This document shows, piece after piece, positions 9,945 through 18,536 of a stretch of DNA of 55,000 bases; the stretch's first letter is position 1; every line of letters starts with the position of its first letter. The DNA lies in contig NZ_CP150269.1 in NCBI RefSeq assembly GCF_037976825.1, positions 85,001-140,000 on the forward strand, in the 5' to 3' direction. The position numbers and the translations under genes were made by a program. The notes below the pieces were generated by a model, which did not search any database, was not told the DNA's origin, and was given only the letters and a program-made list of their open reading frames with translations. The DNA is from Paenibacillus sp. FSL K6-1330. Lineage in GTDB: Bacteria > Bacillota > Bacilli > Paenibacillales > Paenibacillaceae.

Positions 9945-12239
9945 TTGTCGATTAAGACGAAATTATCGATGATCATGTCCATATCGGTATTATTTATTCT
10001 TCTGCTCAACATTACGCTGAACTATTACACAACCCAGGAAAATTTGCAGCAGGATAGTGAAACCAAAATGGTGATGGCCGCTACTCAGATCGCCATCACG
10101 GTCCAGCAAACCGGCTTTAGTTCTGCATATGTGGATAATATATTCGGTGATATGCTGAAGGTAGCCGCGGTCAATGCGGCAAAAGCTTTGGATCCGGATA
10201 TTAACAATATAACCAATCAGCAATTGGTGGAATTGAGTAAAGAGATCGGCGTCACCCACATATCACTATTGGTCCGGACGAATGATGATGTCGTTGTTGC
10301 CCGATCCTCCACTCCAGATGAAATCGGCCTTTCAACAAAGAACTGGGGGTACTGGCATACGGCTTTTCTGGAATTGTTCCAGTATGGTAAAGTCGTCTCC
10401 GTTACCGAGGGTCAGCGCGCCGATCATTTTTGGTCAGGACCGTTTGAGTTTTCCACATCCAATCCGGAATTCATTGATAAATGGGGATACTATTACGATA
10501 GCAAGCGCAATTATATTATTGATCCCTACATAAGGAATTCGAATATCAAGGACTTTGTGAAGATTACAAGTCCGGATACGGTTGTGAAGGAGACTTTGAA
10601 GTCGAATCCGCGAATATTAGAAGTAACAGGCATCAACCCTGAAACGTTTGGCAATGAATATATGAGAGAAGATGGAACGGATGATGTTCACCACAAGCTT
10701 CGCAATCGACCGATTACATTCGGCACCTACGACTATGGGAGCCTGGACCAAGATGCGGAAGCTGTGCAGAGGGCCGTTTCTACCGGCGATAATGTGGTGT
10801 TTGTCAGTACTATCAATAACAAGAAGGTGCTAAAAAGCTTCATCCCCATCGTAACCGAAAATAAACCGACCAGTGTCATCAGTGTCGTCATGGATTATGA
10901 AGCCATCTCCTCCGTGATGAGGGAGCAGATGATCAGTCTTGTGGCCATTTCATTGGTTTTATTGGAAATCGTGATATTCGGCAGTTATATTGTTGCAGGG
11001 TATTTTACCAAGCCGATTCAGGCCATCCTGGGGACGGTAAACGATGTGTCGGATGGTCACTTTGATCGAAGGTTGGAGGTAAGCAGCCGGGACGAGCTGG
11101 GGCAGCTTGCGGGTCGAATCAATGCGATGACACGTAATCTGGGCAACTATACGAGCCAGTTGAAGCAAATGGTCGATGAGAATCAGTCCGTTAAGGAATA
11201 TCTGGAGTCGGTCATTAATCAGACAGCAGATGCCATTCATACAACCGATACCTATGAACGGGTTATTAGTGTGAATAAAGCGTTTGAGCAATTGTATGGT
11301 TGGAAAGCGCACGAAGTGGTTGGACGGAAGCCTGCACTTGTGCCTCCGGCCAAGGAGGAAGAAGAAAAGGAGCGCATCCGTCGCCTGCGAGCCGGGGAAC
11401 GGCTTCCTCCGGTGGAGACGATCCGTCTTCACAAAGATGGAAGCACGATCGAGGTCAGTATTAGCACCTCGCTGGTGCATGATGAGAACGGTGAGGTCAC
11501 CTCCATGATTAGCGTGTCTCGGGATGTGACGGAACGCAATCGGATCGAGGAGCTGCTGCGTCGTTCGGAGAAACTCAATACCGTTGGCCAGCTGGCTGCT
11601 GGCGTTGCTCATGAGATCCGGAATCCGCTTACGACCCTCCGTGGATTTCTGCAGCTCCAGCAGCAGACCCACAAGGTTAATCCGGACCATATTGATCTAA
11701 TGCTGTCGGAGCTGGATCGAATTAACCTCATTGTCAGTGAATTTCTGATATTAGCGAAGCCGCAGGCGATTCATTTCCAAGAGAGGGATGTACGACTCAT
11801 CATGGGAGATGTCATTTCATTCCTCGACAGCCAAGCTCATTTGTACGGCATCGAGTTCAAATTGAAATTTACTGATGAACTTACCAACGTACACTGTGAG
11901 GAGAATCAGCTCAAGCAGGTGTTTATCAATTTGCTCAAGAATGCGATTGAAGCGATGCCCGATGGCGGCAGTATCTGGATTGAGCTTTCAAGGCCGAAGG
12001 GCGAATGGGTACAAATCGATATTCGGGATGAAGGGCAGGGCATACCGGAAGATCTGATGCCGCATCTTGGCGAACCGTTTATTACGAATAAGGAGACGGG
12101 CACAGGGCTAGGATTGATGGTAAGCCAGCGTATTATTCAGGGTCACCGGGGTATGATGGAAATCGAGAGTGAAGTAGGTGTGGGCACGAAGGTGAGTATA
12201 GTTCTGCCTGTAGTCCAGCCGAATGCTATTGAGAATTAA
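9945..12239 (+). CDS. Membrane sensor histidine kinase with HAMP and PAS domains
   Basis: Autophosphorylates on a conserved histidine in response to a signal and passes the phosphate to a response regulator. The 764-residue protein has TM1 (about 7-25), a roughly 300-residue outside sensor region, TM2 (about 330-352), HAMP (353-405), PAS (about 415-530), a HisKA box with H556 in AHEIRNPL, and an HATPase with N666, DEGQGIP and GTGLGL. The layout and the HEIRNPLTTLRGFLQL-type box resemble Bacillus sporulation kinases (KinB/KinD-like), but its partner is not adjacent. The TTG start follows AAAGGTGA. The DnaA-box cluster lies directly upstream. rluF follows after 33 bases. Confidence 0.92.
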   Translation: MSIKTKLSMIMSISVLFILLLNITLNYYTTQENLQQDSETKMVMAATQIAITVQQTGFSSAYVDNIFGDMLKVAAVNAAKALDPDINNITNQQLVELSKEIGVTHISLLVRTNDDVVVARSSTPDEIGLSTKNWGYWHTAFLELFQYGKVVSVTEGQRADHFWSGPFEFSTSNPEFIDKWGYYYDSKRNYIIDPYIRNSNIKDFVKITSPDTVVKETLKSNPRILEVTGINPETFGNEYMREDGTDDVHHKLRNRPITFGTYDYGSLDQDAEAVQRAVSTGDNVVFVSTINNKKVLKSFIPIVTENKPTSVISVVMDYEAISSVMREQMISLVAISLVLLEIVIFGSYIVAGYFTKPIQAILGTVNDVSDGHFDRRLEVSSRDELGQLAGRINAMTRNLGNYTSQLKQMVDENQSVKEYLESVINQTADAIHTTDTYERVISVNKAFEQLYGWKAHEVVGRKPALVPPAKEEEEKERIRRLRAGERLPPVETIRLHKDGSTIEVSISTSLVHDENGEVTSMISVSRDVTERNRIEELLRRSEKLNTVGQLAAGVAHEIRNPLTTLRGFLQLQQQTHKVNPDHIDLMLSELDRINLIVSEFLILAKPQAIHFQERDVRLIMGDVISFLDSQAHLYGIEFKLKFTDELTNVHCEENQLKQVFINLLKNAIEAMPDGGSIWIELSRPKGEWVQIDIRDEGQGIPEDLMPHLGEPFITNKETGTGLGLMVSQRIIQGHRGMMEIESEVGVGTKVSIVLPVVQPNAIEN

Positions 12240-12272
12240 GCAAGAAGTAGTTACAGATAAGGGGATGGCATC

Positions 12273-12974
12273 TTGAGAATTAATAAATTTATCAGTGAAA
12301 CGGGATATTGTTCCCGTCGTGAAGCAGATAAGCTGGTGGAGAGCGGGAAGGTCACCATTAATGGCGTGGTTGCTGTCCTGGGAAGCCAGGCAGAGGAAGG
12401 CGACGATGTCCGGATCCAGGGAAAGCCGCTTCAGGATAAGAAAAAGCATGTATATATTGCTCTTAATAAGCCGGTCGGGATTACAAGCACCACCGAATCG
12501 CATATTAAGGGCAATATTGTAGACTTTGTAGGCCACAACGAGCGTATTTTTCCTATCGGACGATTGGATAAGGACTCTGAGGGACTGATTTTGCTGACGA
12601 ATGATGGAGATATCGTTAATAAGATCCTTCGCTCTGAGGGGAAACATGAGAAAGAATACATTGTGACGGTGGATCGCCCGGTAACGGAATCCTTCCTTAG
12701 CGGGATGTCCAGCGGCGTAAAGATTTTGGGTGAGATAACGCTACCTTGTGAGGTCACTCGAATGTCCGAGCGCGTATTCCGAATCATTCTGACCGAAGGT
12801 AAAAATCGCCAAATCCGCAGAATGTGCAGCGCTTTTGGTTATGAGGTCCGAAAGCTGCAGCGAATCCGGATTATGAATATCCGTCTTGGCAGTCAACGCA
12901 TCGGTTCATGGCGTGATCTTAGCGAGAAGGAGAAGGAAGAGCTTGGTCAGCTGCTGAACTACAGGCTCGAGTAG
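12273..12974 (+). CDS. rluF: 23S rRNA pseudouridine synthase, RluF type
   Basis: Isomerises a uridine to pseudouridine in 23S rRNA, by family the residue next to U2605. The 233-residue protein begins with an S4 RNA-binding domain (INKFISETGYCSRREADKLV). The RsuA/RluB/E/F catalytic domain follows, with the active-site aspartate in GRLDKDSEGL and the later KNRQIRRMC motif. The TTG start at 12273 follows AAGGGG by a normal distance. It is close behind the kinase gene and may be co-transcribed with it. Confidence 0.88.
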   Translation: MRINKFISETGYCSRREADKLVESGKVTINGVVAVLGSQAEEGDDVRIQGKPLQDKKKHVYIALNKPVGITSTTESHIKGNIVDFVGHNERIFPIGRLDKDSEGLILLTNDGDIVNKILRSEGKHEKEYIVTVDRPVTESFLSGMSSGVKILGEITLPCEVTRMSERVFRIILTEGKNRQIRRMCSAFGYEVRKLQRIRIMNIRLGSQRIGSWRDLSEKEKEELGQLLNYRLE

Positions 12975-13006
12975 CTGGCTAAAATACTTCTATAATCTTA
13001 AACAAA

Positions 13007-13048
13007 AACAACCGATGGGATCTGTAAGACCAGATGCATCGGTTGTTT
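13007..13048. terminator. Bidirectional terminator between rluF and motB
   Basis: AACAACCGATG pairs with CATCGGTTGTT. An A-rich left side and a TTT right side serve both converging genes. Confidence 0.8.
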
Positions 13049-13088
13049 ATTGTGTGTTATAGTCTGTAGGGACCCGTTCCCATTTGGG

Positions 13089-13895
13089 TTATTCATTCAC
13101 GCTTGTAAAGGTGGCGCTATCCTGGTATTTACGTATAATGGATACCTCGACTCTGCGGTTCTTCGCTCGCCCAGCTGGGGTGTTGTTATCAGCAATCGGA
13201 TGATATTCACCATAACCGATCGGCATGAACCGTTTAGGATCCAGCTCCGAGTTGGCAAGCAGAATCTTCATGAACTGCAAGGCTCGATCCGAGCTTAAAT
13301 CCCAGTTTGACGGATAGCGGCTGTTAGAGATTGGCACATTATCCGTATGGCCGGATACAATGATTTCATAGTCCGGGAACTTGTGAAGCATTTGCGAGAT
13401 GGCCTTGGCCAGTTTACGGGCTTCCGGCTTCACAACGGCTTCGCCGGAAGGGAATAAGGCGTTGTCCCGTATCGTAATGACAAGCTGGGAGTGGTTCAAC
13501 TTGGTGCTGAGCTCCGAGGTTAAACCGTTATTTTTAATATAATTATCGAGCTGCTTCTTCAGCTTTTCCAGATCCTGTTGTTCCTGACGCATCAGCTCTG
13601 CACGCCGTTGGTCAGGTGTTGTTGCGGGAACGGAAGGAGATGTCGCTTTATGATCCTTAATATTGGGCGGATTATCGCTGGATTCCGTTTTGCTGTAATC
13701 CAGCACACCGGTTCCGCCGGTGAGAGCAACACTGAAGGCTTCGCTCATTTCTTGAAATTTGCGTGCATCCGTCGCACTCATGGCGTATAGCACCAGGAAC
13801 AAGGCCAGAAGCAAGGTCAGTAGGTCTGCGTAAGGAAGAAGCCAGGATTCGTCGGCATGCTCCTCATGCGGCTCGTGTCTAGTCTTTTTGCTCAC
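13089..13895 (-). CDS. motB: Flagellar stator protein MotB
   Basis: Forms the proton-conducting stator with MotA and anchors it to peptidoglycan. The protein has a short charged N-terminus and one TM helix (about 20-42) with the proton-binding aspartate in PYAD. A coiled linker and a C-terminal OmpA domain with SGHTDN follow. The GTG at 13895 is preferred over the GTG at 13901 because GGGAGG is nine bases from the former and three from the latter. With that start the key aspartate is residue 24, as in B. subtilis MotB. The start overlaps the end of motA by 17 bases, suggesting translational coupling. Confidence 0.95.
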   Translation of the reverse strand: MSKKTRHEPHEEHADESWLLPYADLLTLLLALFLVLYAMSATDARKFQEMSEAFSVALTGGTGVLDYSKTESSDNPPNIKDHKATSPSVPATTPDQRRAELMRQEQQDLEKLKKQLDNYIKNNGLTSELSTKLNHSQLVITIRDNALFPSGEAVVKPEARKLAKAISQMLHKFPDYEIIVSGHTDNVPISNSRYPSNWDLSSDRALQFMKILLANSELDPKRFMPIGYGEYHPIADNNTPAGRAKNRRVEVSIIRKYQDSATFTSVNE

Positions 13896-14679
13896 TAGCA
13901 CCAGCCTCCCTCTCGCTGAGCTCAGCCCGTTCGGACGGTGTCAGGAACACGGAGAGCTTCTGATTGATTGCAATGGTGGATACACCGGACTGAATGGACA
14001 GCAGGCCTTCTACCATCATCAGGCGGATTTCAACCTCACGTTTGGATAGACGCTTGAGTTTATTCGCAATCGGGTGACAGAGGACATAACCGGTGAAAAT
14101 ACCGAGCAGGGTTGCAATAAACGCAGCCCCGATGGCATGGGCGAGTTCGCCCATATCTTCCATATGGGATAATGCAGCGATCAAACCGATAACGGCTCCA
14201 AGTACCCCGAGGGAAGGTGCATACATACCGGCTTGGGAGAAGATCAATGAGCCGGAACGATGGCGCTCTTCGGTGGCATTAATATCTTCCATTAATACAT
14301 CACGTACGAATTCCTGATCGTTGCCATCGATGATCATGCGCATCCCGTTACGCAGGAAGGTGTCATCGATCTCATCGACTTTGGTTTCAAGAGCCAGCAG
14401 ACCTTCACGGCGTGTGATCGAAGCCCATTCCATAAACAGCTTGATCATTTCCGTTTTGTCCATCAGATTCTGTTTCACAAAGGTCATCTTGACCAGCTTC
14501 GGAATCTTTTTCAGCTCGACTAGCGGAAACCCGATGAATAAAGTTGCTGCCGTACCGCCAAGAATGATTAGATAGGCTGCCGGATTATACAAAGCGAGAA
14601 GGGAGGCACCTTTCAGAACCATGCCCACCAGTACCGCGACGATACCGATTATTAAGCCTATAATTGTTGAAATTTCCAT
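13879..14679 (-). CDS. motA: Flagellar stator protein MotA
   Basis: The four-helix stator partner of MotB that pushes on the flagellar rotor. Hydrophobic segments are visible at about residues 5-22, 32-50, 150-170 and 180-200. The conserved cytoplasmic loop contains charged residues (RREGLLALE) for FliG contact, and PSLGVLGAVIGLI precedes the third helix. The ATG at 14679 (MEIST) has GAGGTG five bases upstream; the longer frame to 14718 lacks a ribosome site. The product is 266 residues. motAB stands away from other flagellar genes, as in B. subtilis. Confidence 0.95.
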   Translation of the reverse strand: MEISTIIGLIIGIVAVLVGMVLKGASLLALYNPAAYLIILGGTAATLFIGFPLVELKKIPKLVKMTFVKQNLMDKTEMIKLFMEWASITRREGLLALETKVDEIDDTFLRNGMRMIIDGNDQEFVRDVLMEDINATEERHRSGSLIFSQAGMYAPSLGVLGAVIGLIAALSHMEDMGELAHAIGAAFIATLLGIFTGYVLCHPIANKLKRLSKREVEIRLMMVEGLLSIQSGVSTIAINQKLSVFLTPSERAELSEREAGASEQKD

Positions 14680-14773
14680 ACCACACCTCATCCGTGAGAA
14701 ATAAAATAACGAATCCATTCGTCAGAACGGTTCTCATGGAGAACCGGACCCCTTTTGTGGGGCGTTATCCTAT

Positions 14774-14801
14774 TTATCGTCAGGTCGGGCTTTTTTTTTT
14801 A
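14774..14801 (-). promoter_or_regulatory. Possible sigma-D promoter of motAB
   Basis: On the minus strand TAAA and GACGATAA are 16 bases apart. The flagellar sigma-D consensus is TAAA-N14-16-GCCGATAT. Sigma-D control of motAB would be expected for a chemotaxis/motility operon. The transcript leader would carry two hairpins: one with 4-bp C/G arms, and the perfect CGGTTCTC-CAT-GAGAACCG at 14728-14746. Confidence 0.4.
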
Positions 14802-14870
14802 GTTGTAATTTCCGGTATAATGGAAGGAAGGGAAACGAAGCTAAGTACGGCAAGGAAAGGAGTGATGGAG

Positions 14871-15164
14871 ATGGGCGTTAAACACGGAAGAGATTACGGC
14901 GAAATTCTGGCAGAACTGACCGAGGCGGTCGGACGAATTACCGACAGCTATGTCTTCTTTGAAATGGAAGCTGAGGATTGGGACAATCTGGGTGAAGCCG
15001 AGAGAAATGAGGTTCATGAAGCGCTGGCTGAGGATTTGTTCTATGCGCTAGGCACAGAGCCGGTGATTAATGTTGGCAGCGGCGTGGTCATGCATGATCA
15101 AACGAACCATCGAATACATATTTTGATTGGTGAAGAAGAGTTGGCCTTTGTGGCTCTTGTGTAA
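14871..15164 (+). CDS. Hypothetical protein, 97 residues
   Basis: I do not recognise this protein. It is acidic, soluble and has an alpha-helical N-terminal half (GEILAELTEAVGRI and a Glu-rich stretch), then a strand-rich end (HRIHILI, LAFVALV). The frame is open from 14664, but AAAGGAG at about 14856-14862 and the eight-base gap point to the ATG at 14871. It diverges from motA, and a pterin dehydratase gene follows about 110 bases later. Confidence 0.7.
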   Translation: MGVKHGRDYGEILAELTEAVGRITDSYVFFEMEAEDWDNLGEAERNEVHEALAEDLFYALGTEPVINVGSGVVMHDQTNHRIHILIGEEELAFVALV

Positions 15165-15273
15165 TCACTCCAGTTATCAACAGATACAGGGCAGAATAGA
15201 ATAGATGACAGAAAGACCATATTACGTGTAAGTCGGCTTTAAGATAGGTTTTTTTCGGGGAGGAAGATAAAAG

Positions 15274-15588
15274 ATGCTTTATACGCAGCAAGAAGTAGAG
15301 GCTCATCTGGAAAAGCTTGAGGGTTGGGAATTTGAACAAGGGAGATGGATTGTACGGAAGTATACCTTCTCCTCCTTCATGAAGGGAATTGCTTTTGTTG
15401 ATGAAGTGGCAGCTATTTCAGAAGCTTTCGGACATCACCCCTACATCACCATAGATTATAAAGTCGTTACACTTCGTCTCACCTCTTGGGACGACGGTGG
15501 CATTACGGCTGTGGATATTAAGGAAGCGCAGCAGTTTAACGAAGCCTATGAGAAGAGTCGTTCGAAGGATGGCAAGGCGGCACAATAG
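15274..15588 (+). CDS. 4a-hydroxytetrahydrobiopterin dehydratase (PCD/DCoH family)
   Basis: The family dehydrates pterin-4a-carbinolamine, the by-product of aromatic amino acid hydroxylases. The 104-residue protein is full length and has the active-site pattern EAFGHHPYI and the later TSWDDGGIT. GGGAGGAAG lies ahead of the ATG start. No phenylalanine hydroxylase or other pterin enzyme is visible nearby, so its physiological substrate here is open. A bidirectional terminator separates it from the cytochrome c gene. Confidence 0.9.
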   Translation: MLYTQQEVEAHLEKLEGWEFEQGRWIVRKYTFSSFMKGIAFVDEVAAISEAFGHHPYITIDYKVVTLRLTSWDDGGITAVDIKEAQQFNEAYEKSRSKDGKAAQ

Positions 15589-15627
15589 GAGGGGGACGGT
15601 TAGTCCCCTCAGAGGTCCCGAATATGT

Positions 15628-15674
15628 AAAAACACGCTTGCGCCGGGAAGAGCTCCAGGTGCAAGCGTGTTTTG
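15628..15674. terminator. Bidirectional terminator
   Basis: AAACACGCTTGC pairs perfectly with GCAAGCGTGTTT, with A and T runs outside. It lies between the pterin dehydratase (+) and cytochrome c (-) genes. Confidence 0.85.
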
Positions 15675-15687
15675 CGTATAAGCTGAT

Positions 15688-16050
15688 TTATTTTTTCTCA
15701 GCAAGGTATAGCGCGATGTTTGCGATTTCTTCGGGCTTAAGTTGATCTTTAAAGGAAGGCATTCCCTTACGACCTTTGGTTACAACGTTGAAGATTGCGT
15801 CCGCATCCATGTGTCCGCCTACTTGATTCAAAGCCGGCCCAGCGCCGCCTTGAAGTTGGTCGCCGTGACAGCTAATACAGCTTGCTTTCATTGTGGCTTC
15901 CGCTGCGGCAGCATCGAGAGTCACTTCCGGCATGGTCGGCTTCTCTTCCTGAGCCACCTGTTCCTTACCTGGGAGCGTAAACATCAGCGCGATAGCCAAC
16001 GCACATGCGACGAAGAACAATCCGCTCATGATCCATTTTTGCATCGTCAT
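15688..16050 (-). CDS. Membrane-anchored c-type cytochrome (c550-like)
   Basis: A small electron carrier on the outer face of the membrane. It has an N-terminal TM anchor (about residues 5-26), an acidic/Pro-rich linker, and a class I haem domain with C58-I-S-C61-H62. The likely axial Met is residue 97 in KGMPSF. No lipobox cysteine is present, so it is closer to CccA (TM-anchored c550) than to lipoprotein CccB. The ATG at 16050 follows AAGGGA; the frame extends 11 codons further without a ribosome site. It is a single-gene unit. Confidence 0.9.
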   Translation of the reverse strand: MTMQKWIMSGLFFVACALAIALMFTLPGKEQVAQEEKPTMPEVTLDAAAAEATMKASCISCHGDQLQGGAGPALNQVGGHMDADAIFNVVTKGRKGMPSFKDQLKPEEIANIALYLAEKK

Positions 16051-16205
16051 ATCGTCCCTTCTATGTATACTGCACTCTTGCACTTGTCTCCATTATAAAC
16101 CAACATCCATAGACAGCATAGCCAGTTGTGACAAAAAAAGCAACTATCCGGCGCGGCTTCATAAAAAGTACACAAAATTGTGCTTTTTCATATAGACAAA
16201 GATTA

Positions 16206-16706
16206 CTATTCCTCATTAGCCGGCGGCTCATACACCATACAGTGGAAAAGGGCATTTCCCGTTGGTGTAAGTCGCTCATACGTATCGGTGATATGAAAGC
16301 CTGCCTTTTGATACGTGCGGATCGCGCGCTCATTCCAGGTCAACACCTCAAGGTCGATTTCGTCGACAGGCCGCCTCCGCCTGGCTTCCCGAACAATCGC
16401 CTCCATAAACCGTTTACCCATTCCGCGCCCGCACCAATCAGGCCGCATGCCAAGTCCGATTCGTGTCACCTCGTGCATCGGAAACAGCTGGGCAAATCCC
16501 CACAGGGCCTCCCGTTCATCCAGAATCGAGATGTACTGCCTCTGGCGAATGTCGGGATCGCCAAACTCGACCTCAAGTCCTTTCATCTGCTCCCAGGGAA
16601 GAAAGCCATAGATATTATAGGGAGGAGGATAGGTCCAGGCGCATATTTCCTTTGCGTGCTCTTCACGCATGACTACGGTGTGAAATGAAATCGGTGTTGC
16701 ATCCAT
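16206..16706 (-). CDS. GNAT family N-acetyltransferase
   Basis: Transfers an acetyl group from acetyl-CoA to an unknown amine. The 166-residue protein shows the GNAT core: a strand ending GLGMRPDWCGRGMGKRFM, the acetyl-CoA pyrophosphate loop (R/Q-x-x-G-x-G/A type), and then LEVLTWNERAIRTYQKAGF. The ATG at 16706 has AGGAGG nine bases upstream. The frame is open to 16760 but without a ribosome site. It sits alone between cytochrome c and the first P60 gene. Confidence 0.87.
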   Translation of the reverse strand: MDATPISFHTVVMREEHAKEICAWTYPPPYNIYGFLPWEQMKGLEVEFGDPDIRQRQYISILDEREALWGFAQLFPMHEVTRIGLGMRPDWCGRGMGKRFMEAIVREARRRRPVDEIDLEVLTWNERAIRTYQKAGFHITDTYERLTPTGNALFHCMVYEPPANEE

Positions 16707-16768
16707 TGGTGAAGTCCTCCTATCGTATATATGAATGATAACCCTTTTCCGAATATCCAAGTCGCATC

Positions 16769-16809
16769 AAAAAGCCCGTCAAAGAGAGGTAAGGGCTCCT
16801 TTAACGGGC
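16769..16809 (-). terminator. Terminator after the first NlpC/P60 gene
   Basis: On the minus strand GCCCGTTAAAG pairs with CTTTGACGGGC (one mismatch), followed by TTTTT. Confidence 0.78.
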
Positions 16810-16844
16810 AAGCAGTATGTATAGGGATGATTAGCCTCTAAAGC

Positions 16845-17321
16845 TTAGGATGATTCACCAGCCGACTCTTCATACGTATCATCGCTCATGATACGCTTTG
16901 CACCCACGTATCGCTGATCATAGTACTCCTCTGCAAGGCGGTTGATAACCACGCCGCGGTTGGTCGAGGCATGGGCAAATTTGTCATCGCCGACATAAAT
17001 GCCGACGTGGGAGATGCCCTGGCCCGATGTGTTGAAGAACACCAAATCGCCAGCGCGCAGATCCTTACGGGACACGCTTGTCCCCATGTCGAATTGAGAG
17101 CCGGATTGATGCGGGAGCTTCAAACCGAGTTTGGCATATACATACATGGTGAAGCCGGAGCAGTCAAATCCGCTCGCGGTCGTACCGCCGTAGCTGTATC
17201 GTGTACCTAGCACCTTATCGATTTCCTGATCCAGCGCACTATCAGCAAACACGCTGCCAACGCCCAAAGTGAATAGCAGTGTGATACTAAGGGCTGCTGT
17301 TGATAATGTTTTCTTCAGCAT
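16845..17321 (-). CDS. Secreted NlpC/P60 peptidoglycan hydrolase (paralogue 1)
   Basis: A likely DL-endopeptidase that cuts stem peptides in the cell wall. The 158-residue protein has a signal peptide ending near VFADS (residue 28), directly followed by an NlpC/P60 domain with C54 in FDCSGF, H105 in ISHVGIYVG and H117 in FAHAST. There are no LysM or SH3 wall-binding repeats. The ATG at 17321 follows AAAGGAGC. It is closely similar to the gene at 17756, and the leaders of the two share a 17-base block and a riboswitch-tail-like stretch. Confidence 0.92.
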   Translation of the reverse strand: MLKKTLSTAALSITLLFTLGVGSVFADSALDQEIDKVLGTRYSYGGTTASGFDCSGFTMYVYAKLGLKLPHQSGSQFDMGTSVSRKDLRAGDLVFFNTSGQGISHVGIYVGDDKFAHASTNRGVVINRLAEEYYDQRYVGAKRIMSDDTYEESAGESS

Positions 17322-17381
17322 GGAAAGCTCCTTTTCGCTGCCGCGAGGCATAGCAATCTATGTATTAAAGCACTTACATTA

Positions 17382-17398
17382 ATGACAAAGTTGTTACT
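17382..17398 (-). promoter_or_regulatory. 17-base block shared by both P60 leaders (copy 1)
   Basis: AGTAACAACTTTGTCAT on the minus strand, about 60 bases before the start of P60 paralogue 1, is identical to 18457-18473 upstream of paralogue 2. It may be a promoter or operator element. It contains a TTGTCA that could act as a -35 box. Confidence 0.5.
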
Positions 17399-17675
17399 GC
17401 GTCCATTCTATCAGACAGTAAGCGGGATTGGCAATTATTTCTTGATGAATTTTGCTATTTTTCAATCGTATTAGCTGTCGAAGCGTCAGATAAAATCAAT
17501 ATTTTCCCAAAACGGTGTTTAATGAAGAGAGAGAAGGGTATATAAAGAATAAGAGGATATTGGGGATGGAATAACCAAACGAAGTCATTTCAATATCTTC
17601 ATTCATTTTTTTTTGAAAAGTGGAAACTTTTTCGTTGTCTTAAACGTTATAAAGGTATACACACAATCAACAAAA

Positions 17676-17726
17676 GAAAAAAGCCGCTGGATGAGATCGG
17701 CACAATCTCATAAACCCAGGGCTTCT
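17676..17726 (-). terminator. Terminator after the second NlpC/P60 gene
   Basis: On the minus strand an inner perfect ATGAGAT/ATCTCAT stem and an outer AAGCC/GGCTT pairing are followed by a T run. Confidence 0.7.
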
Positions 17727-17755
17727 TATAAGAGTAAATCAATAAAGTTCCAACA

Positions 17756-18229
17756 TTAATTGTAGTTCACAGCTACAGATTTGTACGTATTCTGACTCAT
17801 AATTCTCTTAGCGCCTACATATCGGTTGGCGTAATAGCTCTGGCTTAGCGGACTGATCATGACACCACGCGAAGATGAGGAATGAGCAAATTTGCCGCTT
17901 CCAACATAAATACCCACATGAGAGATACCTCTACCGGATGTGTTGAAGAACACGAGATCGCCAGCTTTCAGGTTGCTCTTGGATACTGCCGTTCCTACTT
18001 TGTATTGAGCTGCAGACGTTCGCGGCAGGCTAAGGCCAAGCTTCTTGTAAACATAGCTGGTGAATCCGGAGCAGTCAAAACCATTCGTTGTGGTTCCACC
18101 CGTTTTATAAGAGACACCAATGGCTGGTTTGATTGCTGTATTTAATTTGGAATCGGCGAAAGCGCTTCCGGTCCCTAATGTGAGTGCGAGTGCGAGGCCG
18201 AGAGAAACAGCCGTTAACTTCTTTTTCAA
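17756..18229 (-). CDS. Secreted NlpC/P60 peptidoglycan hydrolase (paralogue 2)
   Basis: A cell-wall DL-endopeptidase-like protein of 157 residues. It has a signal peptide (about 1-26, ending AFADS) and one NlpC/P60 domain with C53 in FDCSGF, H104 in ISHVGIYVG and H116 in FAHSSS. It is basic, with many Lys, Ser and Tyr. The TTG start at 18229 is fixed by AAGGAG nine bases upstream. A c-di-AMP riboswitch covers the leader, so its expression should fall when c-di-AMP is high, as for other wall hydrolases under ydaO-type switches. Confidence 0.93.
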   Translation of the reverse strand: MKKKLTAVSLGLALALTLGTGSAFADSKLNTAIKPAIGVSYKTGGTTTNGFDCSGFTSYVYKKLGLSLPRTSAAQYKVGTAVSKSNLKAGDLVFFNTSGRGISHVGIYVGSGKFAHSSSSRGVMISPLSQSYYANRYVGAKRIMSQNTYKSVAVNYN

Positions 18230-18245
18230 AACAAAAAGCTCCTTC

Positions 18246-18372
18246 CATTGCCTGCGAGGTTAGCTTAAGGGTTCGGTTGAAAGGTCCCCTATGATCCCTC
18301 TCTTGCGAGATCAATTCACCCAAAACGGATCCCCCGCTTCCCATATCGTTATGGGAATTCGGCTCCTTAAAA
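18246..18372 (-). ncRNA. c-di-AMP riboswitch (ydaO/yuaA type)
   Basis: On the minus strand the leader contains the hallmark pieces of this aptamer in order: GAGCCGAAT, GCGGGGGATCC, TTGGGTGAATTGATC, an AGAG hairpin, AGGGGACC, CCGAACCC and the highly conserved GCTAACCTCGCAGGC. The ribosome site GGAAGGAGC follows about seven bases after the aptamer. The known family binds c-di-AMP and turns expression off. I did not see a clear terminator stem, so control could be at the ribosome site. Confidence 0.88.
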
Positions 18373-18456
18373 TGTTGATGAACCCATTCATTGACGTCTG
18401 ACGTTCCAACATAGTTAACGAATTTACATCGTTCCAACAAAAAAGTTACAGTAAAG

Positions 18457-18473
18457 ATGACAAAGTTGTTACT
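18457..18473 (-). promoter_or_regulatory. 17-base block shared by both P60 leaders (copy 2)
   Basis: Identical to 17382-17398. It lies upstream of the riboswitch, where the promoter of paralogue 2 should be. A TGTAAC half-site follows it. Confidence 0.5.
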
Positions 18474-18536
18474 AACATATTCGTTATTTTAGCAGAGTAT
18501 TAACAATTTGGCAAACGAGGAAAGATCATTTTTAAA

